Notes: generated from the letters alone by a model not told the origin. A DNA stretch of 64,000 bases from Aphanothece hegewaldii CCALA 016 (GCF_003007785.1 NZ_PXOH01000008.1:113007-177006); one strand, 5' to 3'; positions 54,213-64,000 are shown, numbered from the stretch's first letter. Program-made: numbers and translations.

Positions 54213-57200
54213 ATGACATTTATCGCTATTATTGGTATCGGTTGTCGCTTTCCTGATGCGGACAATCCGAAAGCGTTTTGGGAACTTTTGCACAACGGTA
54301 AAGATACCATTACCGATGTCCCGAAAAAGCGTTGGGATAGTCAACAATTTGATGATTTAATCTGTACAACAAAAAGTAATATTTGTCAAGGTGGATTTTT
54401 AGAAAATGTTGACCAATTTGAACCAGAATTCTTTCAAATCTCCCCAAGAGAAGCCGAACAGATTGACCCTCAACAAAGATTACTACTAGAAGTCACTTGG
54501 GAAGCCTTAGAAAATGCTGGTTTAGTCCCCTCACAACTCGCCTTAACCAAAACTGGAGTTTATATCGGAATTAGCCACAGAGACTATCTACGGCTCATTG
54601 AACAAGATATAACTCGCATTAATGCCCATAGCGGAACAGGAACAAGTTTTGCGATAGCTGCAAACCGTATATCTTATTTTTTCAATTTAAAAGGCCCTAG
54701 TATTGCCATCGATACCGCTTGCTCATCTTCTTTAGTCGCATTACATCAAGCTTGTCAGAGTCTTATTCTTCATGAATCCGATTTTTGTATCGCTGGTGGT
54801 GTTAACTTAATGTTATCACCTGAACCGACGATCGCATTTTCTCAAGCTAAAATGATGGCATCGGATGGACGGTGTAAAACCTTTGATGCGTCAGCCGATG
54901 GTTATGTACGGGGCGAAGGCTGTGGAGTCGTCATTCTCAAGCGTTTAGAGGATGCCCTAAAAGATGGAGACAATATTCAAGCCATTATTAGAGGAACAGC
55001 CATTAATCAAGATGGTTTAACCAATGGATTAACCGCACCCAATGGCTTATCACAACAAGCGGTGATTCGTCAAGCCCTACACAATGCCGACGTTTTACCA
55101 TCACAAATTAGTTATGTCGAAACTCATGGCACAGGAACGGTATTAGGTGATCCTATTGAAATTAAAGCACTAAAAGCCGTATTAATGGAAGGGCGATCGC
55201 TTGATGAACCCTGTTGGTTTGGTTCAGTCAAAACCAATATCGGCCATTTAGAATCAGCCGCCGGTATCGCCAGCCTCATCAAAGTTATACTATCTCTACA
55301 ACACCGAGAAATCCCCCCACATCTCCACTTAAAACAACTAAACCCCTATATTTCCTTAGAAAATACTCCCTTTGCTATCCCCACTCAACTGCAACCTTGG
55401 CACACTTCTCATCCGACGCTTTTCGCGGGAGTCAGTGCATTTGGTTTTGGTGGCACAAACGCTCATGTTATTCTTTCTGAAGCCCCAAAACAAACAACAG
55501 AACCAAAATTAACACGCCCTTGCCATTTATTTACCCTTTCGGCTAGAAGTGAACAAGCGCTACAAGATTTAGTAAAACGTTATATTAATTATTTAGCCGA
55601 CGAACCGTCCATCAATTTAGCAAATCTTTGTTTTACTGTTAATACTGGACGCACTCACTTTAAGCATCGTTTAGCCGTTATTACTCAATCTATACAACAA
55701 CTGCAACAACAGCTAGAAGCTTATTTAAAACAAGAAAAACCCCCAAGACTTTTTAAGGGAGATATTACAGGAAAAAAATTCCCTAAAATAGCCTTTCTTT
55801 TTACCGGACAAGGCTCACAATATATAGAAATGGGCAAACAATTGTATGAAACGAATACTATATTTAAACAAACATTTGACCAATGCGACGAGATTTTAAA
55901 ACCCTATTTAGAACAATCTTTAAAAGAAATTTTATATACTTCTCCAAATAGTCATCTTTTAAATCAAACCTGTTATACTCAAAGCGCTTTATTTACCCTT
56001 GAATATGCTTTATTTCAAGTTTGGCAATCTTGGGGAATACAACCAACAGCCGTCATTGGACATAGTATAGGAGAATATGTAGCGGCTTGTATTGCAGGTG
56101 TATTCAGTTTAGAAGATGCCTTAAAATTGATTGCTCAACGTGCAAAATTAGTTCAAAAATTGCCGCAAAATGGCATAATGTTAGCGGTTGTTGCCGATGA
56201 AGCAACTGTTAGACAAATTATTGAACAACATTCATTTTCTCTTGATATAGCAGCCGTTAACAACCTCAAAAATACCGTTATTTCAGGGAAAAAAGAAGAA
56301 ATAGAAGCAATACAAAAAGTTTTAGAAAATCAAGATATTATCAGCAAACCTTTAACCGTTTCTCATGCTTTTCATTCGCACTTAATGACACCCATTTTAG
56401 AAGAATTTGAACAAGTTGCTAGACAAGTAACCTACAATAAACCGAAAATTGCGTTAATTTCTAACTTAACGGGTAATTTTGCGACAGATGATATTACAAC
56501 TTCTAATTATTGGTGCCGTCATTTACGAGAAACCGTTCGCTTTGCAGATAGTATAGAAATACTAGCAAAAGATTACGAAATTTTTATCGAAATTGGAGCC
56601 AAGCCTATTTTACTCGGTATGGGGCGACGATGCTTACCGACTCATGATGGCTTCTGGCTTCCTAGTTTACGCCCTGAACAAAACGACTGGCAACAATTAT
56701 TAGAAAGTTTAACTATTTTATATACAAGAGGAATTTCAATTAACTGGAATAAAGTAAATCAAGATTATGCTTGTTGTCGACTTCCATTGCCTACATATCC
56801 TTTTCAAAGAAAACGATATTGGGTTGTAGAAGAAGACAGTGTAACTCATGTAAATCAATTAAATACTAAAACTTCCGATTCTCCTATTTCAAATCTAATT
56901 CAACAAGGAAAAACCGAACAAGTTTTATCATTAATTCAAAATAATCATCAATTTTCTACCGAAGAATTACAAGTTTTACCTAAGCTTCTTGAAATCTTAG
57001 CACAGCCACAACAACACATTAATCAATCGTTTTTAGAAGAATGGTTATATCAAATTCAATGGCGAGAAAAACCATTACACAATCATCAGTCACTAGCAAC
57101 AGCAAAAACTTATGTAATTTTAGCTGATACCCAAGGAATAGGTGAAGAACTTGCTAAACACTTACAAGATAAAGGTAATACTTGTTTTTTAATTTATCCT

Positions 57201-58838
57201 GAACAAATCTATCAAAATTCTTTAAAAGCAAAATATAACTTTGACAGATTTTGGCAAAATATAACCGTAAAAGTAGATTATATTATTCATTTATGGAGTT
57301 TGGAAACAGCTTCTAATGAAAACCTTAACTCTGAGTTATTAACACAAGCACAAGTTTTCACCTGTCAAAGTCTTTTGTATCTTATCCAAACTTTACCTAA
57401 TCAGCAATCACCTCAACTTTGGTTAGTAACAAAAGAAAGTGTATCGATTAATAATTCTATTCCTAATTTAGCGCAATCTTGTTTATGGGGAATGGGTAAA
57501 GTTATTGCTTGGGAATATCCCCAACTATGGCGAGGTATGATAGATTTAGAACCTAATTCTACATCTAATGTCATTCTGCAACTAATAGCAGAAATAGAAT
57601 CAACTGAAGCAGAAAACGAAATAGCATTCCGAAAAGAAAAACGCTTTGTTTCTCGTCTGGTTAAAACTCAATATCCCCTTGCTAAAACGATTAGTCTTAA
57701 ATCAGATAAGACTTATCTTATCACAGGTGGTTTAGGTGCATTAGGATTAGAAACCAGTCAATGGATGATTAAAAAAGGAGTACGTCATTTAGTTTTGATG
57801 GGAAGAAATAACCCAAGTACTGATGTAACAAAGCTTCTCTCTCAGTATCAGCAACAAGGAATAAATATTCAAGTTGTTTTAGGAGATGTATCTAAGTTAG
57901 AAGATGTATCTAAAGTTTTTGAGATGATTAAATTGTCGATGCCCCCATTAGCTGGTATTATTCATGCAGCAGGTGTATTAAATGATGGAATTTTATCCGA
58001 ACAAAATTGGGACAAATTTCAGCGAGTCATGTTACCCAAAGTTCAAGGAACTTGGAATTTACATCAGTTAACGCAGGAAATGAATTTAGATTTCTTTGTG
58101 GTGTTTTCTTCTTTAGCTTCTGTCATCGGTTCTTCTGGACAAAGTAATTATGCAGCAGCTAATATATTTATGGATAATCTAATATCCTATCGTAATCTTT
58201 TGGGTTTACCTGGATTAAGTATTAACTGGGGATTATGGGATACAGTAGGAATGGCTGCAAGTTTAGCAAAAAATCAGCAACAACGTTTAGAGAAAACTGG
58301 AATTAAATCTATTTTACCTGAACAGGGATTGTGTATATTAGAACAGCTTTTAGGACAATTTTCGGGACAAATCGGCATATTTTCAATTAATTGGACAATT
58401 TTACAAAAACAAATACAGTCTAAATCTATTAATTCATTTTTATCCGAGTTATTGACTTTACCCGTTACAGAAAATTCCAATCAACCTATAAAACCAAGGA
58501 CTATATTACAAACAATACAAGAAGCTAAAAAAGATGAAGTATATGCTATATTGTTAAAGTATTTTAGAGAAAAAGTATCAAGAATCCTAAAACTAGATGC
58601 TTTTCATATTAAAGATGATGACTCTTTAAATAGTCTTGGTTTTGATTCTCTAATGGCTATTGAACTTCGCAATTTAATTATCAAAGAATTTAATTTACAA
58701 ATTGCCGTAGAAAATATTTTAGAAGGAATCACTTTAACTGAATTAACAGATTTAATAATTAAACAACTTACTTTAGCGCAATTTAAAGAAAGTCAGTTAG
58801 ATGGAAATGATGAAGAAATGGAGGAAATAATTATATGA
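54213..58838 (+). CDS. Type I polyketide synthase, KS-AT-KR-ACP
   Basis: This is a 1541-aa single extension module. KS (1-~425): active Cys170 in DTACSSSL, His305 in ETHGTGT, His345 in NIGHLESAAG. AT (~525-840): Ser618 in GHSIGEYVAA and HAFH at 718-721, which predicts malonyl-CoA. KR (~960-1400): NADPH loop TGGLGALG (1171-1178), catalytic Tyr1313 in SNYAAAN. ACP: Ser1479 in LGFDSLMAIEL. No DH, ER or methyltransferase is visible, so the product should be a two-carbon-extended beta-hydroxyacyl chain. It overlaps the next gene by 4 bases. Confidence 0.95.
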   Translation: MTFIAIIGIGCRFPDADNPKAFWELLHNGKDTITDVPKKRWDSQQFDDLICTTKSNICQGGFLENVDQFEPEFFQISPREAEQIDPQQRLLLEVTWEALENAGLVPSQLALTKTGVYIGISHRDYLRLIEQDITRINAHSGTGTSFAIAANRISYFFNLKGPSIAIDTACSSSLVALHQACQSLILHESDFCIAGGVNLMLSPEPTIAFSQAKMMASDGRCKTFDASADGYVRGEGCGVVILKRLEDALKDGDNIQAIIRGTAINQDGLTNGLTAPNGLSQQAVIRQALHNADVLPSQISYVETHGTGTVLGDPIEIKALKAVLMEGRSLDEPCWFGSVKTNIGHLESAAGIASLIKVILSLQHREIPPHLHLKQLNPYISLENTPFAIPTQLQPWHTSHPTLFAGVSAFGFGGTNAHVILSEAPKQTTEPKLTRPCHLFTLSARSEQALQDLVKRYINYLADEPSINLANLCFTVNTGRTHFKHRLAVITQSIQQLQQQLEAYLKQEKPPRLFKGDITGKKFPKIAFLFTGQGSQYIEMGKQLYETNTIFKQTFDQCDEILKPYLEQSLKEILYTSPNSHLLNQTCYTQSALFTLEYALFQVWQSWGIQPTAVIGHSIGEYVAACIAGVFSLEDALKLIAQRAKLVQKLPQNGIMLAVVADEATVRQIIEQHSFSLDIAAVNNLKNTVISGKKEEIEAIQKVLENQDIISKPLTVSHAFHSHLMTPILEEFEQVARQVTYNKPKIALISNLTGNFATDDITTSNYWCRHLRETVRFADSIEILAKDYEIFIEIGAKPILLGMGRRCLPTHDGFWLPSLRPEQNDWQQLLESLTILYTRGISINWNKVNQDYACCRLPLPTYPFQRKRYWVVEEDSVTHVNQLNTKTSDSPISNLIQQGKTEQVLSLIQNNHQFSTEELQVLPKLLEILAQPQQHINQSFLEEWLYQIQWREKPLHNHQSLATAKTYVILADTQGIGEELAKHLQDKGNTCFLIYPEQIYQNSLKAKYNFDRFWQNITVKVDYIIHLWSLETASNENLNSELLTQAQVFTCQSLLYLIQTLPNQQSPQLWLVTKESVSINNSIPNLAQSCLWGMGKVIAWEYPQLWRGMIDLEPNSTSNVILQLIAEIESTEAENEIAFRKEKRFVSRLVKTQYPLAKTISLKSDKTYLITGGLGALGLETSQWMIKKGVRHLVLMGRNNPSTDVTKLLSQYQQQGINIQVVLGDVSKLEDVSKVFEMIKLSMPPLAGIIHAAGVLNDGILSEQNWDKFQRVMLPKVQGTWNLHQLTQEMNLDFFVVFSSLASVIGSSGQSNYAAANIFMDNLISYRNLLGLPGLSINWGLWDTVGMAASLAKNQQQRLEKTGIKSILPEQGLCILEQLLGQFSGQIGIFSINWTILQKQIQSKSINSFLSELLTLPVTENSNQPIKPRTILQTIQEAKKDEVYAILLKYFREKVSRILKLDAFHIKDDDSLNSLGFDSLMAIELRNLIIKEFNLQIAVENILEGITLTELTDLIIKQLTLAQFKESQLDGNDEEMEEIII

Positions 58839-61800
58839 GTTTACAAGAATTACTTAATGAATTAGCCGAAAAAGGCGTACAGTTGAAAGTAGAAGAAAAT
58901 AATTTACGAATTCGAGCGCCGAAAAATAGTTTATCAGAACATCATCGAAATCAGTTAAGTGAATATAAAGAAGAAATTATTCTGCTTTTGCAACTACAAT
59001 CTTTCAAAGAAGAACCGATTAAACCCATTTCTAGAAATTTGCCTTTATATTTATCAGTAGAACAAGAAAGATTATGGTTAGCTAATCAAATTTCCTCTAA
59101 CAATGCCGTTTATAATTTAGTACAAGCGATTCAAATAAAAGGGAAATTAAAAATTAGCTTGTTAGAAAAAAGTCTTAATAGGATTCTAGAACGTCACGAA
59201 GCTTTGCGAACTACTTTTGCTATTCAAGACAGCAACCTTATTCAAGTCATCAATGATTTTACTTGTAGCTTAAATATAGAAAATTGCCAAAGTAGCGAGA
59301 TAAATATTATAGCTGATGAAGAAGCTCAGAAACCATTTGATTTAGAGGATTTAGATTTACCTTTATGGCGATTTAGATTATTAAAAACCGCAGAATCAGA
59401 ATATATTTTAATATTTACTTTTCATCATTTGATAGGAGATATTTTATCAACCAGTATTTTAATTAAAGAATTAGCTGAAATTTATCAATCTTTTGTAGAG
59501 CAAAAAAAATTATCTTTACCTAATTTAACGATTCAATATGCCGATTTTGCATCTTGGCAAAGGCAAAAAATAGCCACCGAAGAAATACAACAAAAATTAA
59601 ATTACTGGCAAAATGAATTTAAAGAAATTCCTCAACAATTAAAATTACCTTACGATTTTCCTAAATCTAATTTACAAGGAAAGCATCAAACCTTTAAATT
59701 ATCTAAGGAAGATTGGTTAGCTTTAAAACAATTTAGTCAACAACAAAATGTTACACCTGCAATTATTCTTTTAACTGTTTTTGAAACACTTTTGTATAAG
59801 ATTACACAACAAAAAGAGATTATTATCGGTTTTCCAACTTCAGGGCGTTTTCATTCTCAATTAGATTCTTTAATTGGTTTTTTTGCTTATCCTTTACCTT
59901 TTAAAATAAACTTATCTGATAGTCTAACTTTTCAAGATTTATTAAAGCAAGTTAGAGATAAAAATATAGAAATTGCTCAAAATCAAAATGTACCTTTTAG
60001 TCAAATAGTTGAAAAAATTAAGCCTCAATCAGGACTATTTCAGGTTTTGTTTAGTACATTTTTAGGAAATCAATTAAATACGATTAGACTTCCAGCAATA
60101 ACATTTACTTTGCTACCAGAAGCGAGTCGTACACCTAGTGATTTAGATTTATTGTGGTCACTTTATGAAGTAGAAGAAGAATTACACGGTGTGATTGGTT
60201 ATAATAAAAGCTTATTTGAATTAGCGACAATTCAAGAAGTTATTCAATCCTATTGTAATTTAATAAAACAATGTATAGAATTTCCTGAACGAAGTTTAAA
60301 TAAATTTCAATTAAGTGAAAAACTAGAAGCAAAAACACAAAAAAATAATTTAGTTATTTCAGCTACTTTTACAGCAGAACCAATCATTAATACTCTTGAA
60401 TTTTGGCTAGAAGAATTAAAATTATCTTATCAAATAGAATTTGCGCCCTATAACCAAGTTTTCCAGCAATTATTAAATACTGAAAGTTTGTTAAGAAAAA
60501 ACCAAAACGGAATCAATTGTATTTTATTTCGCTTTGAAGATTGGCTAAGATTTGATATTAATCAAGATAATGAACAAGATAAACTCGAAAGAAACTTACA
60601 AGATTTTATCTTAGGTTTACAAGAAATATCACAGCATAATATTAATCCTCTGATTGTTTGTATTTGTCCATCTTCCTCTATAGAATCAAAAATTTTAGAA
60701 GAAAAATTTATAATAGAAAGTGAGACACTTCAGGGAATTAATTTTATTACATCTTCAGAAATTAATCAATTTTATCCCGTTAAAGATTATGAGAATTTAC
60801 AAGGAAATGAATTAGGACATATTCCGTATACTACTAATTTTTTTATTGCTTTAGGAACGACAATTATTCGGAGAATTCATTCATTAAAACAGACACCCTA
60901 TAAAGTTATTGCTTTAGATTGTGATAATACATTATGGCATGGAGTTTGTGGTGAGGATGGAGTCGAAAAAATTATTATTGATGAATCTTGTCGTCAGCTA
61001 CAACACTTTATTATTGAACAGAAAAATAAAGGTATGTTGTTATGTTTATGTAGTAAAAATAATGAGGAAGATGTTAGAGAAGTTTTTGAAAAACGTTTAG
61101 ATATGATTTTAAAGTGGACAGATTTTGTCGATGTTCAGATTAATTGGCAAGATAAGTCACGTAATTTGAAATTGTTGTCTGAAAAACTTAATTTAGGTAT
61201 TGATAGCTTTATTTTTATTGATGATAATCCTGTACAATGTGCCGAAATAAAAGCTAATTATCCTGAAATATTAACCATAGAATTACCAGAAAATAGAGCA
61301 AATATATCTCAGTTTTTAAATCATATTTGGGCATTTGATAAACATCAAACAACGGTAGAAGATGCAAAAAGAACAAATTTTTATCAAAAAAATATAAAAC
61401 GTCAGGAAGTGTTACAAAAATCTTTAACTTTAGGTAATTTTATAAATAGCTTAAATATTCAAGTCAAAATTTCTTATTTAGAAGATGAGCAGTTTTCTCG
61501 AATATATCAACTGATTCAAAGAACAAATCAATTTAAAACAACAACAATTAGACGTACTGAAAATGAAATACAAAACTTACTCAATTTAGGTTATACTTGT
61601 TTAACAGTGGATGTTAAAGACAGATTTGGTGATTATGGCTTAGTTGGAGCAATTATTTACCAAGATTTAGAAAACTTATTAAAAATCGATACTTTCTTGC
61701 TTAGTTGTCGAACATTAGGGCGAGGCGTTGAGTATCAAATGATGGTTGAATTAGGAAAAATTGCTTTAGCTAAAAATATAGAATGGATTGAAATTAATTA

Positions 61801-62458
61801 TCAACAAACTGATAAAAATCAACCGATTTTAGACTTTTTACAGCGAATTGCTCAAAATTATCGAGACGGATATTGTTTTCGTTTTCCTGCTATTTATGCA
61901 AGTCAAATTATTTATAATCCTAATGCTGAAGTAGCAAAAGTATTAACTTCTGAAAAACCTAAATCTTATCAAAAAATTATTGCTAACTCAGATTTATATT
62001 CTAGAATTGCCACACAACTTGCATCGCCCAAACAAATCAATCAAAAAATGTTATCTTTATTTAAAAAGACTTATACAAAACAAAACTATGTTCCTCCCAG
62101 AAATAAAATCGAAACTTGTCTAGCGAAAATTTGGTCAGAACTTTTAAAAGTTGCACCCGTCGGAATTTATGATAATTTCTTTGAGTTGGGTGGTGATTCT
62201 ATTTTGATGATTCAAGTTGTAGTACAAATGAAGAAAGCAGGATTAGATATTACTCCGATGCAACTTTTGGAAAATCAAACAATTGCTGAATTAGCTACAA
62301 TTATTCAAATACCAGAATTAGCAGTTGTAGAACAAACTCAAAACACAAAAATAGATGATAATCAAGATTTAGATACAGAAAGTTACACACCGTCAGATTT
62401 TCCAGATGTAGATTTAACTCAAGAAGAATTAGACAATCTTTTATCTTCTTTAGAATAG
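58835..62458 (+). CDS. Hybrid protein: docking domain, Condensation, FkbH-like, PCP
   Basis: In this 1207-aa protein residues 1-~60 resemble a TubC-type docking domain (SLQELLNELAEKGVQLKVEE). A condensation domain (~65-490) has HHLIGD with His197-His198 and Asp202. Residues ~505-1035 are FkbH-like: an SGNH-like lead (LFRFEDWLRFDIN), the HAD nucleophile motif VIALDCDNTLWHGVCGEDG (Asp695, Asp697), LCLCSKNNEEDV, IFIDDNPVQ and the C-terminal RFGDYGLVGAIIY with LLSCRTLGRGVE. A PCP follows with Ser1122 in FELGGDSILM. No adenylation domain is present. FkbH enzymes load a glyceryl group from 1,3-bisphosphoglycerate onto a carrier protein. Confidence 0.93.
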   Translation: MSLQELLNELAEKGVQLKVEENNLRIRAPKNSLSEHHRNQLSEYKEEIILLLQLQSFKEEPIKPISRNLPLYLSVEQERLWLANQISSNNAVYNLVQAIQIKGKLKISLLEKSLNRILERHEALRTTFAIQDSNLIQVINDFTCSLNIENCQSSEINIIADEEAQKPFDLEDLDLPLWRFRLLKTAESEYILIFTFHHLIGDILSTSILIKELAEIYQSFVEQKKLSLPNLTIQYADFASWQRQKIATEEIQQKLNYWQNEFKEIPQQLKLPYDFPKSNLQGKHQTFKLSKEDWLALKQFSQQQNVTPAIILLTVFETLLYKITQQKEIIIGFPTSGRFHSQLDSLIGFFAYPLPFKINLSDSLTFQDLLKQVRDKNIEIAQNQNVPFSQIVEKIKPQSGLFQVLFSTFLGNQLNTIRLPAITFTLLPEASRTPSDLDLLWSLYEVEEELHGVIGYNKSLFELATIQEVIQSYCNLIKQCIEFPERSLNKFQLSEKLEAKTQKNNLVISATFTAEPIINTLEFWLEELKLSYQIEFAPYNQVFQQLLNTESLLRKNQNGINCILFRFEDWLRFDINQDNEQDKLERNLQDFILGLQEISQHNINPLIVCICPSSSIESKILEEKFIIESETLQGINFITSSEINQFYPVKDYENLQGNELGHIPYTTNFFIALGTTIIRRIHSLKQTPYKVIALDCDNTLWHGVCGEDGVEKIIIDESCRQLQHFIIEQKNKGMLLCLCSKNNEEDVREVFEKRLDMILKWTDFVDVQINWQDKSRNLKLLSEKLNLGIDSFIFIDDNPVQCAEIKANYPEILTIELPENRANISQFLNHIWAFDKHQTTVEDAKRTNFYQKNIKRQEVLQKSLTLGNFINSLNIQVKISYLEDEQFSRIYQLIQRTNQFKTTTIRRTENEIQNLLNLGYTCLTVDVKDRFGDYGLVGAIIYQDLENLLKIDTFLLSCRTLGRGVEYQMMVELGKIALAKNIEWIEINYQQTDKNQPILDFLQRIAQNYRDGYCFRFPAIYASQIIYNPNAEVAKVLTSEKPKSYQKIIANSDLYSRIATQLASPKQINQKMLSLFKKTYTKQNYVPPRNKIETCLAKIWSELLKVAPVGIYDNFFELGGDSILMIQVVVQMKKAGLDITPMQLLENQTIAELATIIQIPELAVVEQTQNTKIDDNQDLDTESYTPSDFPDVDLTQEELDNLLSSLE

Positions 62459-62469
62459 GAGTAAAGATA

Positions 62470-64000
62470 ATGATAGAGTCGCAACAAACCAATAAAAATA
62501 AAAATATTGAAACTATTTATCCGTTATCTTCTTTGCAACAAGGATTACTGTTTCATACTCTAATGTTTCCTGATTCAGGAATGTATATAGAACAATATAG
62601 TTGTATTTTAGAAGGACAATTAAATGTAGAAGCTTTTGACTATGCTTGGCAACAAGTTATACAACGTAATGCAGTTTTTAGAACTTTGTTTGCTTGGGAA
62701 AATCTGAAACAACCCATACAAGTTGTTTTAAAATCTGTAAACTTTTCAGTTCAGTATCAAGACTGGCAGAATTTATCTACTCAAGAACAATATATCAAAC
62801 TACAAGCTTTTTTAAAATTTGATAAAACTCAATCATTTGATTGTAGTAAACCTCCTTTAATGCGTTGTACCTTAATACAAATAAAAGAGACAACTTATCA
62901 TTTAATTTGGAGTTTTCATCATCTGTTGTGCGATGCTTGGTCAGTTTTTTTAATTTTTAAAGAAGTTTTTGATTATTATAATGCTTTTAATCAAGAACAG
63001 GAATTAATCTTAAAGCCAGCTATTCCGTACCGAAATTATATTACTTGGTTGCAACAACAAAATTTACAAGAAGCTGAAACATTTTGGCGAAATATTTTAA
63101 AAGACTTTACGACACCTACTAGATTATCAGTCAATAAATTTCATCAGCAAGATGCTGACACAAAACTAGAATATAAATCTCAATCTCTAACTCTTACTGT
63201 TGAAAAAACTCAAAAATTAATTACATTTGTTCGACAAAATCGCCTAACACTTAATACTTTAATTCAAGGTGCATGGAGTATTTTACTCAGTCGATATACT
63301 CAAGAATCAGATATCCTATTTGGAGTAACTGTATCGGGACGAGCGCCATCTTTGAAAGGTGTAGAGTCCATAATAGGATTATTCATTAACACTCTTCCTT
63401 TCCGAGTCAAAATAACACCCAATACTAGATTATTACCTTGGCTAAAACAATTACAAATATTACAGCTAGAAATAGAACAATATTCTTATAGTTCTTTGGT
63501 TGATATTCAAAAATGGAGTGACATTCCTCAAAGTCAATCCTTATTTGAAAGTATTTTAGTTTTTGAAAATGCTCCTATTGATACCTCGTTATTCAATCAA
63601 GAAAATGGCTTACGAATTAGAAAAATTCAAGGGATTAGCTGGACAAATTATCCTCTAACCCTAACTATTATTCCAAGCTCAGAATTAACGATTGATATTA
63701 CTTATAATCAAAATAACTTTCAAGATGATATCATTTATCAAATGCTAGAACATCTAGAAACATTAGTGTTTGCAATGGTCGCGCATCCAGAAGAATTAAT
63801 TATTGCATTACCAATTCTTACTCAAGCCGAACAAGAAAAAATCCTAAATGAATGGAATAAAAACAACATAGAATATCCCTGTGAGTGCATCCATCAATTA
63901 TTTGAAAAGCAAGCGGAAAAAAACCCCGATGCTATTGCACTTGTCTACCAAAAGCAACAACTTACCTACTCACAACTAAACTCAAAAGCCAACCAACTCG
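62470..64000 (+). CDS. Non-ribosomal peptide synthetase, C-A..., truncated by window end
   Basis: The ATG at 62470 has TAGGAG upstream, and the frame stays open for 510 codons to the right edge. A condensation domain opens with YPLSSLQQGLLFHTLM and carries HHLLCDAWS (His150-His151, Asp155) and the FGVTVSGR and LFINTLPFRV segments. The adenylation domain starts near residue 475 (CIHQLFEKQAEKNPDAIALV, LTYSQLNSKANQL) and is cut before any specificity residues. It begins 11 bases after the FkbH protein gene. The amino acid and the number of further modules cannot be known from this window. Confidence 0.95.
   Translation, partial: MIESQQTNKNKNIETIYPLSSLQQGLLFHTLMFPDSGMYIEQYSCILEGQLNVEAFDYAWQQVIQRNAVFRTLFAWENLKQPIQVVLKSVNFSVQYQDWQNLSTQEQYIKLQAFLKFDKTQSFDCSKPPLMRCTLIQIKETTYHLIWSFHHLLCDAWSVFLIFKEVFDYYNAFNQEQELILKPAIPYRNYITWLQQQNLQEAETFWRNILKDFTTPTRLSVNKFHQQDADTKLEYKSQSLTLTVEKTQKLITFVRQNRLTLNTLIQGAWSILLSRYTQESDILFGVTVSGRAPSLKGVESIIGLFINTLPFRVKITPNTRLLPWLKQLQILQLEIEQYSYSSLVDIQKWSDIPQSQSLFESILVFENAPIDTSLFNQENGLRIRKIQGISWTNYPLTLTIIPSSELTIDITYNQNNFQDDIIYQMLEHLETLVFAMVAHPEELIIALPILTQAEQEKILNEWNKNNIEYPCECIHQLFEKQAEKNPDAIALVYQKQQLTYSQLNSKANQL

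Noticed and set aside
55214..55480. 88-codon frame inside the PKS gene
   Set aside because: It is an out-of-frame shadow of the KS domain coding sequence.

Overview
The window is chromosomal DNA of a low-GC cyanobacterium. The evidence is petB-petD (cytochrome b6f), chlL and chlN (dark protochlorophyllide reductase), a CrtO-type carotenoid ketolase, a high-light-inducible protein, the photosystem II S4 protein, an Flv1-type flavodiiron protein, SLH/DUF3747 and DUF1830 proteins, and frequent HIP1 octamers (GCGATCGC). The genus cannot be fixed from sequence reading alone; a unicellular or simple colonial lineage is plausible.

Layout. 1-5.2 kb: a cut-off transglutaminase-like protease, an S-layer-homology protein, a HAD phosphatase, lipoamide dehydrogenase and a small lipoprotein. 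5.8-7.1 kb: petB-petD. 7.1-11.1 kb: an AAA-like ATPase, a ThiS/MoaD sulfur carrier next to threonine synthase, a degenerate orphan nucleotidyltransferase and an ABM monooxygenase. 11.2-13.8 kb: a four-gene ECF cobalt/nickel importer (cbiM, PDGLE, cbiQ, cbiO). 14-19.7 kb: a DUF2127 membrane protein, a serine-less alpha/beta hydrolase, a cupin, leuA, a LabA-like NYN protein and a rhodanese. 19.7-21.8 kb: a complete RsbW/RsbU/RsbV-like partner-switching set. 21.9-25.3 kb: crtO, hli, glyQ and an overlapping zinc-ribbon gene. 25.3-31.4 kb: DUF1830, radical SAM, a glycine-zipper protein, PSII S4, SRPBCC and an acidic cytosolic protein. 31.5-35.7 kb: a catalytically dead (Tyr/Ser) orthocaspase, ATP sulfurylase and a family 25 glycosyltransferase. 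36.2-39.2 kb: chlL, DUF5331, chlN. 39.2-41.1 kb: a three-gene accessory cassette that looks like a toxin tail, an immunity-like protein and a membrane protein. 41.1-50.6 kb: a glutaredoxin-like protein, RNase H, a PEP-mutase/isocitrate lyase family protein, SbcD, Flv1, ExbB/ExbD, a Tat solute-binding lipoprotein and a PEP-CTERM GDSL esterase.

The most notable region is 51.0-64.0 kb, a same-strand biosynthetic cluster that leaves the window on the right: fatty acyl-AMP ligase, membrane desaturase, free ACP, type I PKS (KS-AT-KR-ACP), a protein with the order docking-Condensation-FkbH-PCP, and an NRPS (C-A...). The first three genes match the JamA/JamB/JamC logic that makes omega-unsaturated (terminal alkyne or alkene) acyl starters. 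The FkbH module predicts a glycerate-type C3 unit taking the place of an amino acid. The inferred product is a beta-hydroxy fatty acyl chain with a modified tail, joined by a condensation domain to a glyceryl unit and then extended by at least one amino acid.

Dispersed structured repeats occur between genes. Two copies of a four-hairpin element (2279-2485 and 37202-37317) differ by paired substitutions that keep the stems, and two copies of a short inverted element lie at about 8832-8865 and 23667-23701.
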